A stretch of 64,000 nucleotides of DNA, from NCBI RefSeq assembly GCF_004216695.1, contig NZ_SGXC01000001.1, positions 1,922,001 through 1,986,000 of the forward strand, in the 5' to 3' direction. Source of the stretch: Pigmentiphaga kullae. Lineage in GTDB: Bacteria; Pseudomonadota; Gammaproteobacteria; Burkholderiales; Burkholderiaceae_B. The first letter of the stretch is position 1; every line of letters begins with the position of its first letter. Shown here one piece after another: positions 8,787 to 17,404 of this stretch. Both the position numbers and the translations under genes were made by a program. Under the pieces are notes generated by a model that worked only from the letters and a program-made list of their open reading frames with translations, searched no databases and had not been told where the DNA came from.

Positions 8787-8815
8787 TGTCGGCTTGTTGA
8801 TACACTCGGCCGACA
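8787..8815 (+). promoter_or_regulatory. Inverted repeat around a -10-like box before gltI
   Basis: TGTCGGC (8787-8793) and GCCGACA (8809-8815) form a perfect 7-bp dyad enclosing TACACT (8801-8806), a good -10 match. A repressor bound to the dyad would cover the promoter. The gltI start lies 22 bp downstream with the ribosome site GAAGGGAGA. I did not find a convincing -35. Confidence 0.35.
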
Positions 8816-8836
8816 TAGTTACGGAAGGGAGATTCC

Positions 8837-9742
8837 ATGAAGAAGCTCGTGCTGCTCTCCGCCGCGCTGACCCTGGTCGCCGTGTCGTCTGTCTCGGCGC
8901 AAGACCTGACTGGCCGGCTCAAGAAGATCAAGGATACGGGGACGCTGACGCTCGGCTATCGCGATTCCTCCATTCCTTTCTCCTACCTGGACGACAACCA
9001 GAAGTCCATCGGCTACTCGATGGACATCTGCTACAAGATCGCCGATGCGGTCAAGAGCCACCTGAAGCTGCCCAAGCTCAACGTCGCGCTTTCCCCGGTC
9101 ACCTCGGCCACCCGCATCCCCCTCATCGCCAACGGCACGGTCGATCTCGAGTGCGGTTCCACCACCAACAATGCCGAGCGCCAGCAGCAGGTGTCGTTCG
9201 CGCCGACCACGTTCGTGACGGCCACGCGCTTCGTCGCCAAGAAAAGCTCGAAACTGAACGATCTTTCAGACTTCAAGGGCAAGACCGTCGTGTCGACGGC
9301 CGGTACCAGCAACCTGAAGTGGCTGACCGAGACCAACGGCAAGGAAAACCTGGGCATGCAGATCATCCCGGCCAAGGACCATGCCGACGCCTTCCTGATG
9401 GTCGACAGCGGTCGCGCCGCGGCGTTCTTCATGGACGACATCCTGCTGTACGGGCTGGTGGCCAACTCCAAGAGCCCGGACCAGTGGATGGTCAGCAGCA
9501 AGGCGTATACCGTCGAACCCTACGGCATGATCGAGCCCAAGGACGATCCGGCGTTCAAGAAGGTGGTGGACGACGCGGTCGTGGCGTTGATGAAGTCCGG
9601 CGAGGTCGAGAAGCTTTATCAGAAGTGGTTCAACTCGCCCATCCCGCCGCGCAACGTCAACCTGAAGGTGCCGATGAGCGACGCGCTCAAGAAGGTCATC
9701 GCCAATCCGACCGACTCGGGAGATCCGGCAGCCTATCGCTGA
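8837..9742 (+). CDS. gltI: Glutamate/aspartate ABC transporter, substrate-binding protein
   Basis: A 301-residue periplasmic solute-binding protein of the polar amino acid family (SBP_bac_3). A 21-residue signal peptide ends 'VSSVSA'. Motifs are 'IKDTGTLTLGYRDSSIPFSY' (residues about 30-50), 'LDDNQKSIGYSMDIC' and 'SPVTSATRIPLIANGTVDLECGSTTN', the last typical of GltI/DEBP. The ATG has a strong GAAGGGAGA site. It is followed by two permeases and an ATPase, the complete GltIJKL order, and preceded by aspA, which fits aspartate/glutamate as ligand. Two hairpins before gltJ may allow higher expression of this subunit. Confidence 0.93.
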   Translation: MKKLVLLSAALTLVAVSSVSAQDLTGRLKKIKDTGTLTLGYRDSSIPFSYLDDNQKSIGYSMDICYKIADAVKSHLKLPKLNVALSPVTSATRIPLIANGTVDLECGSTTNNAERQQQVSFAPTTFVTATRFVAKKSSKLNDLSDFKGKTVVSTAGTSNLKWLTETNGKENLGMQIIPAKDHADAFLMVDSGRAAAFFMDDILLYGLVANSKSPDQWMVSSKAYTVEPYGMIEPKDDPAFKKVVDDAVVALMKSGEVEKLYQKWFNSPIPPRNVNLKVPMSDALKKVIANPTDSGDPAAYR

Positions 9743-9800
9743 TGCCGGGCCGGAAGGCCAGGCAGCCGGCCATGCGCTGCGCATGATCGAGCAGGACTCC

Positions 9801-9853
9801 AGGGGACCCCAGCGGTCCCCTGTTTCCATGGGTCCGGCCCGGTGCCGGGCCGG
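9801..9853 (+). terminator. Two tandem hairpins between gltI and gltJ
   Basis: Hairpin 1 is AGGGGACC / GGTCCCCT (9801-9808 and 9814-9821) with a 5-nt loop, followed by a short T-rich stretch. Hairpin 2 is CCGGCCCGG / CCGGGCCGG (9834-9842 and 9845-9853) with a 2-nt loop. Stem-loops after a binding-protein gene commonly act as partial terminators or 3'-end stabilisers that raise its level over the permease genes; that role is inferred. Confidence 0.55.
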
Positions 9854-9875
9854 GTAAGCACGGGGCGGAGCCGCG

Positions 9876-10628
9876 ATGAACTACAACTGGAACTGGAAGA
9901 TCTTCTGGGAGCTGTCGCCCGACGGCCAGGGCACCTACATGGATACGCTGCTGTCGGGCCTGCAGTGGACGCTGGCCACCGCGCTGGCGGCGTGGGTGAT
10001 CGCCTTCGTGCTGGGTTCCATCGTCGGCATGGTGCGCACCACGCAGGTCAGGTGGGCGGTGCGCCTGGCCGGTGCCTATGTGGAGCTGTTCCGCAACATC
10101 CCGCTGCTGGTGCAGCTTTTCCTGTGGTACTTCGTGCTGCCGGAACTGCTGCCCGAGGCGCTGGGCAACGCCATCAAGCAGATCGCGCCGCCGTGGGGCG
10201 CGTACTGGCCGGCGGTGCTGTGCCTGGGGTTCTTCACCTCGGCGCGGGTGGCCGAGCAGGTGCGGGCCGGCATCGAATCGCTGCCGCGCGGGCAGCGCAT
10301 GGCGGCCACGGCGCTGGGGCTGCGCGGTACGCAGGTCTATCGCTACGTGCTGCTGCCCATCGCCTACCGGGTGATCCTGCCGCCGCTTACCTCCGAGTTC
10401 ATGAACATCATCAAGAACTCGTCGGTCGCCATGACGATCGGCCTGCTGGAGCTGACGGGCCGCGCCCGGTCGATGCAGGAATTCAGCTTCCAGGTGTTCG
10501 AGGCCTTCGCCGCGGCCACGGTGCTGTACCTGATCGTCAGCCTGGTGGTCGTCACCTTCATGCGCTGGGTCGAGCGGCGCGTGGCCGTGCCCGGGTTCAT
10601 CGGGCCGGCGCGCGACGGCTCGCACTGA
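9876..10628 (+). CDS. gltJ: Glutamate/aspartate ABC transporter permease
   Basis: A 250-residue inner-membrane permease of the polar amino acid HisMQ family. The first hydrophobic segment is '[20 protein letters not shown]'. '[22 protein letters not shown]' is the classic HisMQ motif, and the EAA-type loop is '[31 protein letters not shown]'. The N-terminus '[12 protein letters not shown]' is characteristic of GltJ. It ends 11 bp before gltK. It should pair with GltK as the heterodimeric channel energised by GltL. Confidence 0.93.
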   Translation: MNYNWNWKIFWELSPDGQGTYMDTLLSGLQWTLATALAAWVIAFVLGSIVGMVRTTQVRWAVRLAGAYVELFRNIPLLVQLFLWYFVLPELLPEALGNAIKQIAPPWGAYWPAVLCLGFFTSARVAEQVRAGIESLPRGQRMAATALGLRGTQVYRYVLLPIAYRVILPPLTSEFMNIIKNSSVAMTIGLLELTGRARSMQEFSFQVFEAFAAATVLYLIVSLVVVTFMRWVERRVAVPGFIGPARDGSH

Positions 10629-10639
10629 AGGGGGCGGAC

Positions 10640-11332
10640 ATGTTCGGCGATTTCGATTTCGACGTCATCTGGCGCACGGCGCCCTACCTGTTCAAGGAGG
10701 GCATGACCTTCACGCTGACGCTGACCGCGATGGCCACGGCGGGCGGCATCGTCTTCGGCACGCTGCTGGCGATGATGCGGCTGTCGCGCTTCCGCTGGCT
10801 GTCGGCGGTGGCGGGCACCTACGTGAACCTGATGCGTTCGCTGCCCCTCCTGCTGGTGATCTTCTGGTTCTATTTCCTCGTGCCCTACATCGGCGCGTGG
10901 ATCATCGGGTCGTCCACGCCGATCAAGGTCGGCGCCTATTGGTCCTCGGTGATCACCTTCACGATGTTCGAGGCGGCCTTTTTCTGCGAGATCATGCGGG
11001 CCGGCATCCAGTCGATCTCGCGCGGGCAGACCTATGCCGCCTACGCGTTGGGCCTGAACTACTGGCAGACCATGGGCAGCGTGGTTCTGCCGCAGGCCTT
11101 CCGCAACATGATCCCGGTGCTGTTGACGCAGACCATCGTGCTGTTCCAGGACACGTCGCTGGTCTACGTGCTGTCGATCACGGATTTCCTGGGCGCGGCC
11201 TCGAAGGTGGCGCAGCGCGACGGGCGTCTGGTGGAGATGTATGTGTTCGCGGCGGTGGTGTATTTCATCATCTGCTTCGCCGCGTCCAGGCTGGTGCGGC
11301 GGTTGCAGCAGCGGGTGGCGATCGTCCGCTGA
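10640..11332 (+). CDS. gltK: Glutamate/aspartate ABC transporter permease
   Basis: A 230-residue inner-membrane permease, partner of the preceding gene. It starts '[20 protein letters not shown]' and carries '[23 protein letters not shown]'. The EAA loop is '[35 protein letters not shown]', and '[29 protein letters not shown]' is strongly GltK-like. The ATG at 10640 follows a GGGGGCGG stretch. The small intergenic gaps on both sides indicate one operon with gltIJL. Confidence 0.93.
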   Translation: MFGDFDFDVIWRTAPYLFKEGMTFTLTLTAMATAGGIVFGTLLAMMRLSRFRWLSAVAGTYVNLMRSLPLLLVIFWFYFLVPYIGAWIIGSSTPIKVGAYWSSVITFTMFEAAFFCEIMRAGIQSISRGQTYAAYALGLNYWQTMGSVVLPQAFRNMIPVLLTQTIVLFQDTSLVYVLSITDFLGAASKVAQRDGRLVEMYVFAAVVYFIICFAASRLVRRLQQRVAIVR

Positions 11333-11364
11333 CGGGGCCCGGGATACTTTCAGGAGAGTCTCGA

Positions 11365-12099
11365 ATGATCGAGATCAAGCATGTCAGCAAGTGGTACGGG
11401 TCTTTCCAGGTGTTGGCCGATTGCACGACGTCGGTGGCCAAGGGCGAGGTGGTGGTGGTGTGCGGGCCGTCGGGGTCGGGCAAGTCGACGCTGATCAAGA
11501 CGGTCAATGCGCTGGAGCCCTTCCAGGAAGGCGAGATCGTGGTGGACGGCATTTCGGTGGGAGATGCGAAGACGGATCTGCCGAAGCTGCGGTCGAAGGT
11601 GGGGATGGTGTTCCAGCATTTCGAGCTGTTTCCTCATCTGTCGGTGATGGACAACCTGACGCTGGCGCAGGTGAAGGTGCTGGGGCGGGGGAAGGATGAG
11701 GCGGCCGAGCGGGCGCGCAAGCTGCTGGACCGGGTGGGGTTGAAGGCGCATCAGGAGAAATTCCCGGGGCAGTTGTCGGGGGGGCAGCAGCAGCGGGTGG
11801 CGATCGCGCGGGCGTTGTCGATGGATCCGATCGCGATGCTGTTCGACGAGCCGACGTCGGCGCTGGATCCGGAGATGGTGAACGAAGTGCTGGATGTGAT
11901 GGTGGATCTGGCGAAAGAGGGCATGACGATGATGGTGGTGACCCACGAGATGGGGTTCGCCAGGAAGGTGGCGCATCGGGTGGTGTTCATGGACGGGGGG
12001 AAGATCGTGGAAGACACCGACAAGGACGCGTTCTTCGATCCGTCGGCGCTGCGGTCAGAGCGTGCCCGCCATTTCCTGTCGAAGATCTTGCCGCATTGA
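11365..12099 (+). CDS. gltL: Glutamate/aspartate ABC transporter ATP-binding protein
   Basis: A 244-residue ABC ATPase that powers the GltJK channel from the cytoplasmic side. Walker A is 'GPSGSGKST' (about residue 36), the Q-loop is '[18 protein letters not shown]', the ABC signature is 'LSGGQQQR', Walker B is '[14 protein letters not shown]' and the switch His is in 'VVTHEMGFA'. The start at 11365 follows AGGAGAG. The last gene of the importer operon, it ends 32 bp before a convergent LysR gene. Codon use shifts to very G-rich third positions near its end, but the family sequence is intact. Confidence 0.95.
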   Translation: MIEIKHVSKWYGSFQVLADCTTSVAKGEVVVVCGPSGSGKSTLIKTVNALEPFQEGEIVVDGISVGDAKTDLPKLRSKVGMVFQHFELFPHLSVMDNLTLAQVKVLGRGKDEAAERARKLLDRVGLKAHQEKFPGQLSGGQQQRVAIARALSMDPIAMLFDEPTSALDPEMVNEVLDVMVDLAKEGMTMMVVTHEMGFARKVAHRVVFMDGGKIVEDTDKDAFFDPSALRSERARHFLSKILPH

Positions 12100-12131
12100 T
12101 TTGGAAGGGGGCGGCTTGTGCGGCGGCCCCG

Positions 12132-13052
12132 CTACCACGACAAGCCTTCTTCCCCGTCCCGTCGCCGGTGCGCGAACCGTTCCGCCAGGAAGTCCACGAA
12201 GGCGGTGGTCTTGGCGGACAGGTTCTGGCGTTCGGGGTAGAGCGCGAAGATGTCGGCCGAGGGGGTGTGCCAGTCCTCCAGCACGGCCACCAGCCGGCCC
12301 GAGCGCAGGTAGGCGCCGACCTCCCATTCCGAACGCATGATGATGCCGTGGCCCTCCAGGGCCCAGTACAGGGCGCTTTCGCCGTCGTTGGCGCTCAAGG
12401 GGCCGCGCACCTTGACGGTTTCGGCGCGGGTGCCCGAGCGCAGGTGCCAGGTGCCGTAGGCGGTGTCGCTTTCGCGGATGACGATGCAGGGGTGGCGGGC
12501 AAGGTCGCGGGGGGAGGCGGGCGGGGGATGGCGCTTCAGGTAGATGGGCGAGGCGCACAGCAGGCGGCGGTTGGAGGCGATCTTGCGGGCGGTCAGGCGG
12601 GCGTCGGGGAGGTCGCCGATGCGGATGCAGACGTCGAAGGATTCGTCCAGCAGGCTGGCGGGGCGGTCGGTCAGGTGGAGCTGGGCCTGGACGGCGGGGA
12701 AGCGCTTGAGGAAGTCGGACAGGGCGGGGGCGATGTGGTGGCGGCCGAAGCCCAGGGTGGCGTTGATGCGCAGCAGGCCGCGGGGTTCGTCGCGGCTGCG
12801 GCCGACCGTGTGTTCGAGTTCCTCGACGTCGGCCAGGATGCGGTTGCCTTCGCGCAGGTAGAGCTCGCCTTCATGGGTCAGCGCGATGCGGCGGGTGGTG
12901 CGGTTGAGCAGGCGCACGCCCAGGCGCCGTTCCAGCCGCTGCAGGCGCTTGCTGACGGCGGGGGTGGACAGGCCCAGTTCGCGGGCGGCGGCCGACAGGC
13001 TGCCGTGGCGGATCAGGAGCGAGAAGAAGGCGAGGTCGGAGATGGTGTCCAT
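12132..13052 (-). CDS. LysR family regulator, DmlR-like
   Basis: A 306-residue LysR-type regulator starting at 'MDTISDLAFFSLLIRHGSLS', with HTH 'LGLSTPAVSKRLQRLERRLGVRLLNRTTR'. It is divergent from a tartrate/D-malate dehydrogenase gene, the same arrangement as E. coli dmlR-dmlA, so it probably activates that gene in response to D-malate, tartrate or a related acid. I chose the ATG at 13052; an upstream TTG at 13091 would add 13 residues and place the start within the operator region. Family assignment is firm, and the inducer is inferred from context. Confidence 0.9.
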   Translation of the reverse strand: MDTISDLAFFSLLIRHGSLSAAARELGLSTPAVSKRLQRLERRLGVRLLNRTTRRIALTHEGELYLREGNRILADVEELEHTVGRSRDEPRGLLRINATLGFGRHHIAPALSDFLKRFPAVQAQLHLTDRPASLLDESFDVCIRIGDLPDARLTARKIASNRRLLCASPIYLKRHPPPASPRDLARHPCIVIRESDTAYGTWHLRSGTRAETVKVRGPLSANDGESALYWALEGHGIIMRSEWEVGAYLRSGRLVAVLEDWHTPSADIFALYPERQNLSAKTTAFVDFLAERFAHRRRDGEEGLSW

Positions 13053-13053
13053 C

Positions 13054-13070
13054 GTTAACTTCAGTTCAAC
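13054..13070. promoter_or_regulatory. Possible LysR box between the dmlR-like and dmlA-like genes
   Basis: GTTAACTTCAGTTCAAC is an imperfect dyad (arms GTTnA...nTnAAC) in an AT-rich stretch of the divergent intergenic region. It fits the general LysR pattern of an AT-rich interrupted palindrome, and lies next to the regulator's own start, as expected for an autorepression/activation site. Confidence 0.35.
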
Positions 13071-13193
13071 AATGGTTTTTATCTCGTTCAATTATGAAGG
13101 GCAAGCGCGAGATACACTTGATCCATTCCATTCCGCGCCGGTTTCCGCGACAGGCTTGCGCGCCGGCGCCACCACGACGAGGACGTTTCATCC

Positions 13194-14261
13194 ATGGCCC
13201 ACCGCATTGCAGTGATACCCGGCGACGGCATCGGTACCGAGGTCGTTCCAGAAGGCTTGCGTGTCCTGGAGGCGGCGGCGTCGCGCTTCGGCATCGGGCT
13301 GTCGTTCGACCGCTTCGATTTCGCCTCGTGCGCGTACTACGCCCGGCATGGCTCGATGCTGCCGGACGACTGGAAGGAGCGGATCGGCGGCCATGACGCG
13401 ATCTTCTTCGGTGCGGTGGGCTGGCCGGCCACGGTGCCGGACCACGTCTCGCTGTGGGGCTCGCTCTTGAAGTTCCGCCGCGAGTTCGACCAGTACGTGA
13501 ACCTGCGTCCGGTGCGGCTGATGCCCGGCGTGCCCTCGCCGCTGGCCAACCGCAAGCCGGGCGACATCGATTTCTACGTGGTGCGCGAGAACACCGAAGG
13601 CGAGTATTCCAGCGTGGGCGGCCGCATGTTCGAAGGCACCGACCGCGAAGTCGTGCTGCAGGAAACGGTCATGACGCGCACCGGGGTCGACCGGGTGCTG
13701 AAGTTCGCGTTCGACCTGGCGGCGTCGCGGCCCCGCAAGCACCTGACTTCGGCCACCAAGTCCAACGGCATCGCCATCAGCATGCCGTACTGGGACGAGC
13801 GGGTGGAGGCGATGGCGGGCAAGTATGGCGACGTGCGCGTGGACAAGTTCCACATCGACATCCTGACCGCCAATTTCGTGCTGCATCCCGACTGGTTCGA
13901 CGTGGTGGTGGCGTCCAACCTGTTCGGCGACATCCTGTCCGACCTGGGGCCCGCCTGCACCGGCACCATCGGCATCGCGCCCTCGGCCAACCTGAATCCC
14001 GACCGCCGTTTCCCGTCGCTGTTCGAGCCGGTGCACGGCTCGGCGCCCGACATCGCGGGCAAGGGCGTGGCCAACCCCATCGCCCAGATCTGGTCGGGCG
14101 CGCTGATGCTGGAGTTCCTGGGCCACAAGGCGGCGCACGACGCCATCCTGTCGGCCATCGAGACCGTGCTGTCCGACGGCCCGCGCACGCCCGACATGGG
14201 CGGCAAGGCGGTCACCTCCGATGTCGGCAAGGCGGTGGCGGAAATCGTCGCGAAAAGCTAG
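13194..14261 (+). CDS. dmlA: Tartrate dehydrogenase / D-malate dehydrogenase (decarboxylating)
   Basis: A 355-residue NAD-dependent beta-decarboxylating dehydrogenase of the isocitrate/isopropylmalate family. TtuC/DmlA members oxidise tartrate or D-malate, the latter to pyruvate and CO2. Motifs are 'IAVIPGDGIGTEVVPEGLRVLEA', 'FFGAVGWPATVPDHVSLWG', 'NLRPVRLMPGVPSPL', 'ENTEGEYSSVGGR' and the Mg-binding 'NLFGDILSDLGPA'. The 'VGWP' and 'DHVSLWG' loops distinguish this clade from LeuB. It is divergent from a DmlR-like regulator and followed 8 bp later by a dehalogenase gene. Tartrate against D-malate preference is not resolvable. Confidence 0.9.
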   Translation: MAHRIAVIPGDGIGTEVVPEGLRVLEAAASRFGIGLSFDRFDFASCAYYARHGSMLPDDWKERIGGHDAIFFGAVGWPATVPDHVSLWGSLLKFRREFDQYVNLRPVRLMPGVPSPLANRKPGDIDFYVVRENTEGEYSSVGGRMFEGTDREVVLQETVMTRTGVDRVLKFAFDLAASRPRKHLTSATKSNGIAISMPYWDERVEAMAGKYGDVRVDKFHIDILTANFVLHPDWFDVVVASNLFGDILSDLGPACTGTIGIAPSANLNPDRRFPSLFEPVHGSAPDIAGKGVANPIAQIWSGALMLEFLGHKAAHDAILSAIETVLSDGPRTPDMGGKAVTSDVGKAVAEIVAKS

Positions 14262-14269
14262 GGCCTGTC

Positions 14270-15169
14270 ATGTCCGAGATCTCGCTCTTCAACGACCGGC
14301 TGCAGCACTTCCACGTCAATGGCGTGGACATCGCCACGCGCGTGGGCGGCACCGGGCCGGCGCTGCTGCTGATGCACGGACATCCCCAGTCCCATGCCAT
14401 GTGGCACAAGCTGTGGGGCCGGCTGACCAATCGCTATACCTGCGTCGCCATCGACCTGCGCGGCTACGGCGACAGCGGCATGCCGGCGGACGAGCCGGCC
14501 GGGCACGAGGCGTTCTCCAAGCGGACGATGGCGGTGGACGCGGTGGAGGTGATGCGCTGCATCGGCTACGAGACTTTCGGCGTGCTGGCCCACGACCGCG
14601 GGGCGCGCGTCGCGCACCGGCTGGCGCTGGACCATGCCGAGCGGATCGAGCGCATGATGCTGCTGGACATCGCGCCCACGCTGGACATGTACGAGGGCAC
14701 CACGCGCGGCTTCGCGCAGGCCTACTACCACTGGTTCTGGCTGATCCAGCCGGCGCCTTTCCCCGAACAACTGATCGGTTCCGATCCGGCCTTCTACCTG
14801 CGTTCCGTGATGGGCGGGCGCCACGCGGGCCTGGCGCCCTTCACCGGCCACGCGATGGCCGAGTACGAACGCTGCGCGCGCCATCCGCACTGGGCGCACG
14901 CGATCTGCGAAGACTATCGCGCCGCCGCCACCATCGACCTGGAACACGATCGCGCCGACCGCGGCCAGGGCAACCGGGTGGATTGCCCGCTGCGGGTCCT
15001 GTGGGGCGGGAAGGGCGTGGTGGGGCGCTATTTCGACGTGCTGGACCTGTGGCGCAGGCAGGCCTCGCAGGTCGACGGCCGGGCGCTGGACTGCGGCCAC
15101 TACATCGCCGAGGAAGCGCCCGACGCCCTGTGGGCCGAGATCGAGGCGTTCTGGCCGTCGGACGCCTGA
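14270..15169 (+). CDS. Haloacetate (fluoroacetate-type) dehalogenase
   Basis: A 299-residue alpha/beta-hydrolase of the fluoroacetate dehalogenase clade, which hydrolyses haloacetates to glycolate. The nucleophile is Asp109 in 'LAHDRGARV', where the two Arg residues bind the carboxylate. The oxyanion strand is 'LLMHGHPQSHAMW', and the His/Trp pair in 'YYHWFWLIQPAPFPE' matches the halide pocket. The catalytic His is in 'DCGHYIAEE'. It lies 8 bp after dmlA and is probably co-transcribed. Epoxide hydrolase is the main alternative, but the DRGAR and HW motifs favour dehalogenase. Confidence 0.85.
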   Translation: MSEISLFNDRLQHFHVNGVDIATRVGGTGPALLLMHGHPQSHAMWHKLWGRLTNRYTCVAIDLRGYGDSGMPADEPAGHEAFSKRTMAVDAVEVMRCIGYETFGVLAHDRGARVAHRLALDHAERIERMMLLDIAPTLDMYEGTTRGFAQAYYHWFWLIQPAPFPEQLIGSDPAFYLRSVMGGRHAGLAPFTGHAMAEYERCARHPHWAHAICEDYRAAATIDLEHDRADRGQGNRVDCPLRVLWGGKGVVGRYFDVLDLWRRQASQVDGRALDCGHYIAEEAPDALWAEIEAFWPSDA

Positions 15170-15172
15170 GGG

Positions 15173-16432
15173 TCAGGGCTCGCCGCTGGTGCCCACGAAC
15201 TTGGCCCGGGGCCGCAGCAGCATGCCGCTCAGGCGCTGTTCCTGCACGTGGGCGACCCAGCCCGCCATGCGCGCCAGCGTGAAGAGGGTGCCCACCGATT
15301 GACGCGGCACGCCCATGGCCATGGCCAGGACGATGCCGCCCAGTTCATGCCGGGGATGCAGGCCGAACTCGCCGCGTACGTCATCGATGAAGCGATGGAT
15401 CTGTTCGAGCGCCGCCTTCTGGCGCGGCCGCTTGCACGCCAGTTCGATCAGCAGTTCGGCGCGCTCGTCGCCCTTGGGATAGAGCGGGTGGCCGAAGCCG
15501 GGCACGCTGGCGCCGCGTTCGTGCTGGGCGCGCGCCTGCTGCATGAGGCCGGCGGCGTTGTCGGCGCTGCGCAGGAAATCCTCGATCCGGTCGTACATCC
15601 GGCCCAGGTGCACGCCGGCCGAACTGCAGATGGCCGAGGCGACGCAGCTGTGCAGCGTCGATCCGCCCGAGGCCGCGACGCGCGCGGCGAAGGTGCTGGG
15701 GGACAGCTCGTGGTCGGCGAACAGCACCAGGAAGGCTTCCATGGCCTGCAGGTTGGCCGGGTTGGCGGGCAGGTCCAGGGCCGCCAGCAGGCCCTCGGCC
15801 ATGGGCGCGTCGTCGGCAATGGCGTGGAAGCGCCGCCGGCGCGAGACCAGGCCCATGCAGCCGGCCAGGGTCTTGATCAGTTGCCGCGCCGCCTCGTGCA
15901 TGTGGCCGCCGCGCATGCGATCCTCCACCGAGCCGCGCGACATGCCCAGGCGCAGGGTGACGATGGCCATGATCTCCAGCAGCCCGCTGTTGGACTTGGG
16001 CGGCGCGAGCGATTCCAGCAGGGTTTCCTGGAGCCGGGGCGTGATGCCGGTTTCCCAGCGGCGCGGAGCATCGTGCCAGACGCCGGTCCACAGCAGTTCG
16101 CACACCGCTTCGTAGCTGGCATGCCCGCGGGCCAGGCGCACGGCGGAGTGGCCGCGGTAGTGCGGGCCGTCGGACCGGATTTCGGTGATCGAGGTGGGGA
16201 TGATGGGCTCGCCCCAGTTCATGGCCGAGGCGGCCACCGCCCCGTGCCCCGAGCGGGCGCTGGAGCGCGCCTTGGCTCGCAGCACGTCCTCGTGCAGGTA
16301 CAGGCGCTGCCGCGTGTCGGGCTGCTTGACGCTGCGTATCCAGCCCTTGCTGACGTAGGCATAGAGCGTCTGCATGCGTATGCCCAGCAGTTCCACGGCT
16401 TCCTTGGCGCTGAGGTAGTCCTTGTGCGGCAT
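15173..16432 (-). CDS. Citrate synthase-like protein with N-terminal MerR-type HTH
   Basis: A 419-residue fusion. Residues about 1-65 are a MerR/excisionase-type helix-turn-helix ('YLSAKEAVELLGIRMQTLYAYVSKGWIRS'), and the rest is a citrate synthase domain. Landmarks are 'RGHSAVRLA', 'LFADHELSPSTFAA' (His241), 'AGVHLGRMYD' (His275), 'PGFGHPLYPKGDER' (His315) and 'LARMAGWVAHVQEQ'. The catalytic Asp of the family appears as Glu363 in 'HPRHELGG'. The start is the ATG at 16432; a TTG at 16441 is possible. It is convergent with the dehalogenase and divergent from a glutathione transferase gene. It could be an enzyme or a metabolite-sensing regulator. Confidence 0.85.
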   Translation of the reverse strand: MPHKDYLSAKEAVELLGIRMQTLYAYVSKGWIRSVKQPDTRQRLYLHEDVLRAKARSSARSGHGAVAASAMNWGEPIIPTSITEIRSDGPHYRGHSAVRLARGHASYEAVCELLWTGVWHDAPRRWETGITPRLQETLLESLAPPKSNSGLLEIMAIVTLRLGMSRGSVEDRMRGGHMHEAARQLIKTLAGCMGLVSRRRRFHAIADDAPMAEGLLAALDLPANPANLQAMEAFLVLFADHELSPSTFAARVAASGGSTLHSCVASAICSSAGVHLGRMYDRIEDFLRSADNAAGLMQQARAQHERGASVPGFGHPLYPKGDERAELLIELACKRPRQKAALEQIHRFIDDVRGEFGLHPRHELGGIVLAMAMGVPRQSVGTLFTLARMAGWVAHVQEQRLSGMLLRPRAKFVGTSGEP

Positions 16433-16549
16433 GGTCTTCAAGGTTGATCGATCTTCATCAATATTCTACGGCCCGGCCCTTCGTTATTGCCGCGGTGGGC
16501 GGCTGGTATAGTCCGGCGGATCGACCCTTTCATCGAGCAAGGATTCCCC

Positions 16550-17260
16550 ATGACGGACCTGTCCGCTTTCCCGATCACCCGCAAATGGCCCGCGCAGCAT
16601 CCGGACCGCATCCAGCTTTATTCGCTGCCCACTCCCAACGGCGTGAAGGCCTCGATCATGCTCGAGGAAACCGGCCTGCCGTACGAGCCGCACCGGGTGG
16701 CGTTCGACAGCCAGGACCAGATGTCGCCGGAGTTCCTGTCGCTCAACCCGAACAACAAGATCCCCGCCATCCTCGATCCCCACGGCCCGGGCGGCAAGCC
16801 GCTGCCGTTGTTCGAATCCGGCGCCATCCTGATCTACCTGGCAGAAAAATCCGGCAAGTTCATTCCGCAGGATGCCGCCGGCCGCTATCAGGCCATGCAG
16901 TGGGTGATGTTCCAGATGGGCGGCATCGGCCCCATGTTCGGCCAGGTGGGGTTCTTCCACAAGTTCGCCGGCAAGGACTACGAGGACAAGCGCCCCCGCG
17001 ACCGCTACGTGGCCGAGTCGCGCCGCCTGCTGGGCGTGCTCGAGCGTCATCTGGAAGGCAAGGCCTGGATTCTGGGCGACGACTACGGCATTGCCGACAT
17101 CGCCACCTTTCCCTGGGTGCGCAATCTGGTGGGCTTCTACGGCGCGGGCGAACTGGTGGGGTTCTCCGATTTTCCCAACGTGAAGCGGGTGCTGGATGCC
17201 TTCGTGGCGCGTCCCGCGGTGCAGCGGGGCTTGCAGATTCCGGCCGCGCCCGCCGCCTGA
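16550..17260 (+). CDS. Glutathione S-transferase, YfcG/Nu-class-like
   Basis: A 236-residue cytosolic glutathione transferase. The thioredoxin-like domain begins 'IQLYSLPTPNGVKASIMLEE', lacking a CxxC. The cis-Pro and glutathione-binding segment is 'LNPNNKIPAILDP', with 'FESGAILIYLAEKSGKF' supplying the Glu-Ser pair. The helical C-terminal domain carries the 'GDDYGIADIATFPWV' N-capping box. These match the YfcG/YghU class, whose members often have disulfide-bond reductase activity. AAGGA lies 6 nt before the ATG. Confidence 0.9.
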   Translation: MTDLSAFPITRKWPAQHPDRIQLYSLPTPNGVKASIMLEETGLPYEPHRVAFDSQDQMSPEFLSLNPNNKIPAILDPHGPGGKPLPLFESGAILIYLAEKSGKFIPQDAAGRYQAMQWVMFQMGGIGPMFGQVGFFHKFAGKDYEDKRPRDRYVAESRRLLGVLERHLEGKAWILGDDYGIADIATFPWVRNLVGFYGAGELVGFSDFPNVKRVLDAFVARPAVQRGLQIPAAPAA

Positions 17261-17404
17261 GGGCGGTTGCAACAAGGTGCTACGCGGGATCGTGGCGCAT
17301 GCCGGCGCGGCGGGTGGAATAGGGATTTCATCCAGCTAGCCAAGCCGCGGCGGGCCGCCATAATGGCTGCTACCACGAAAAGAGACATCAGCCGTTTCCC
17401 GCGT

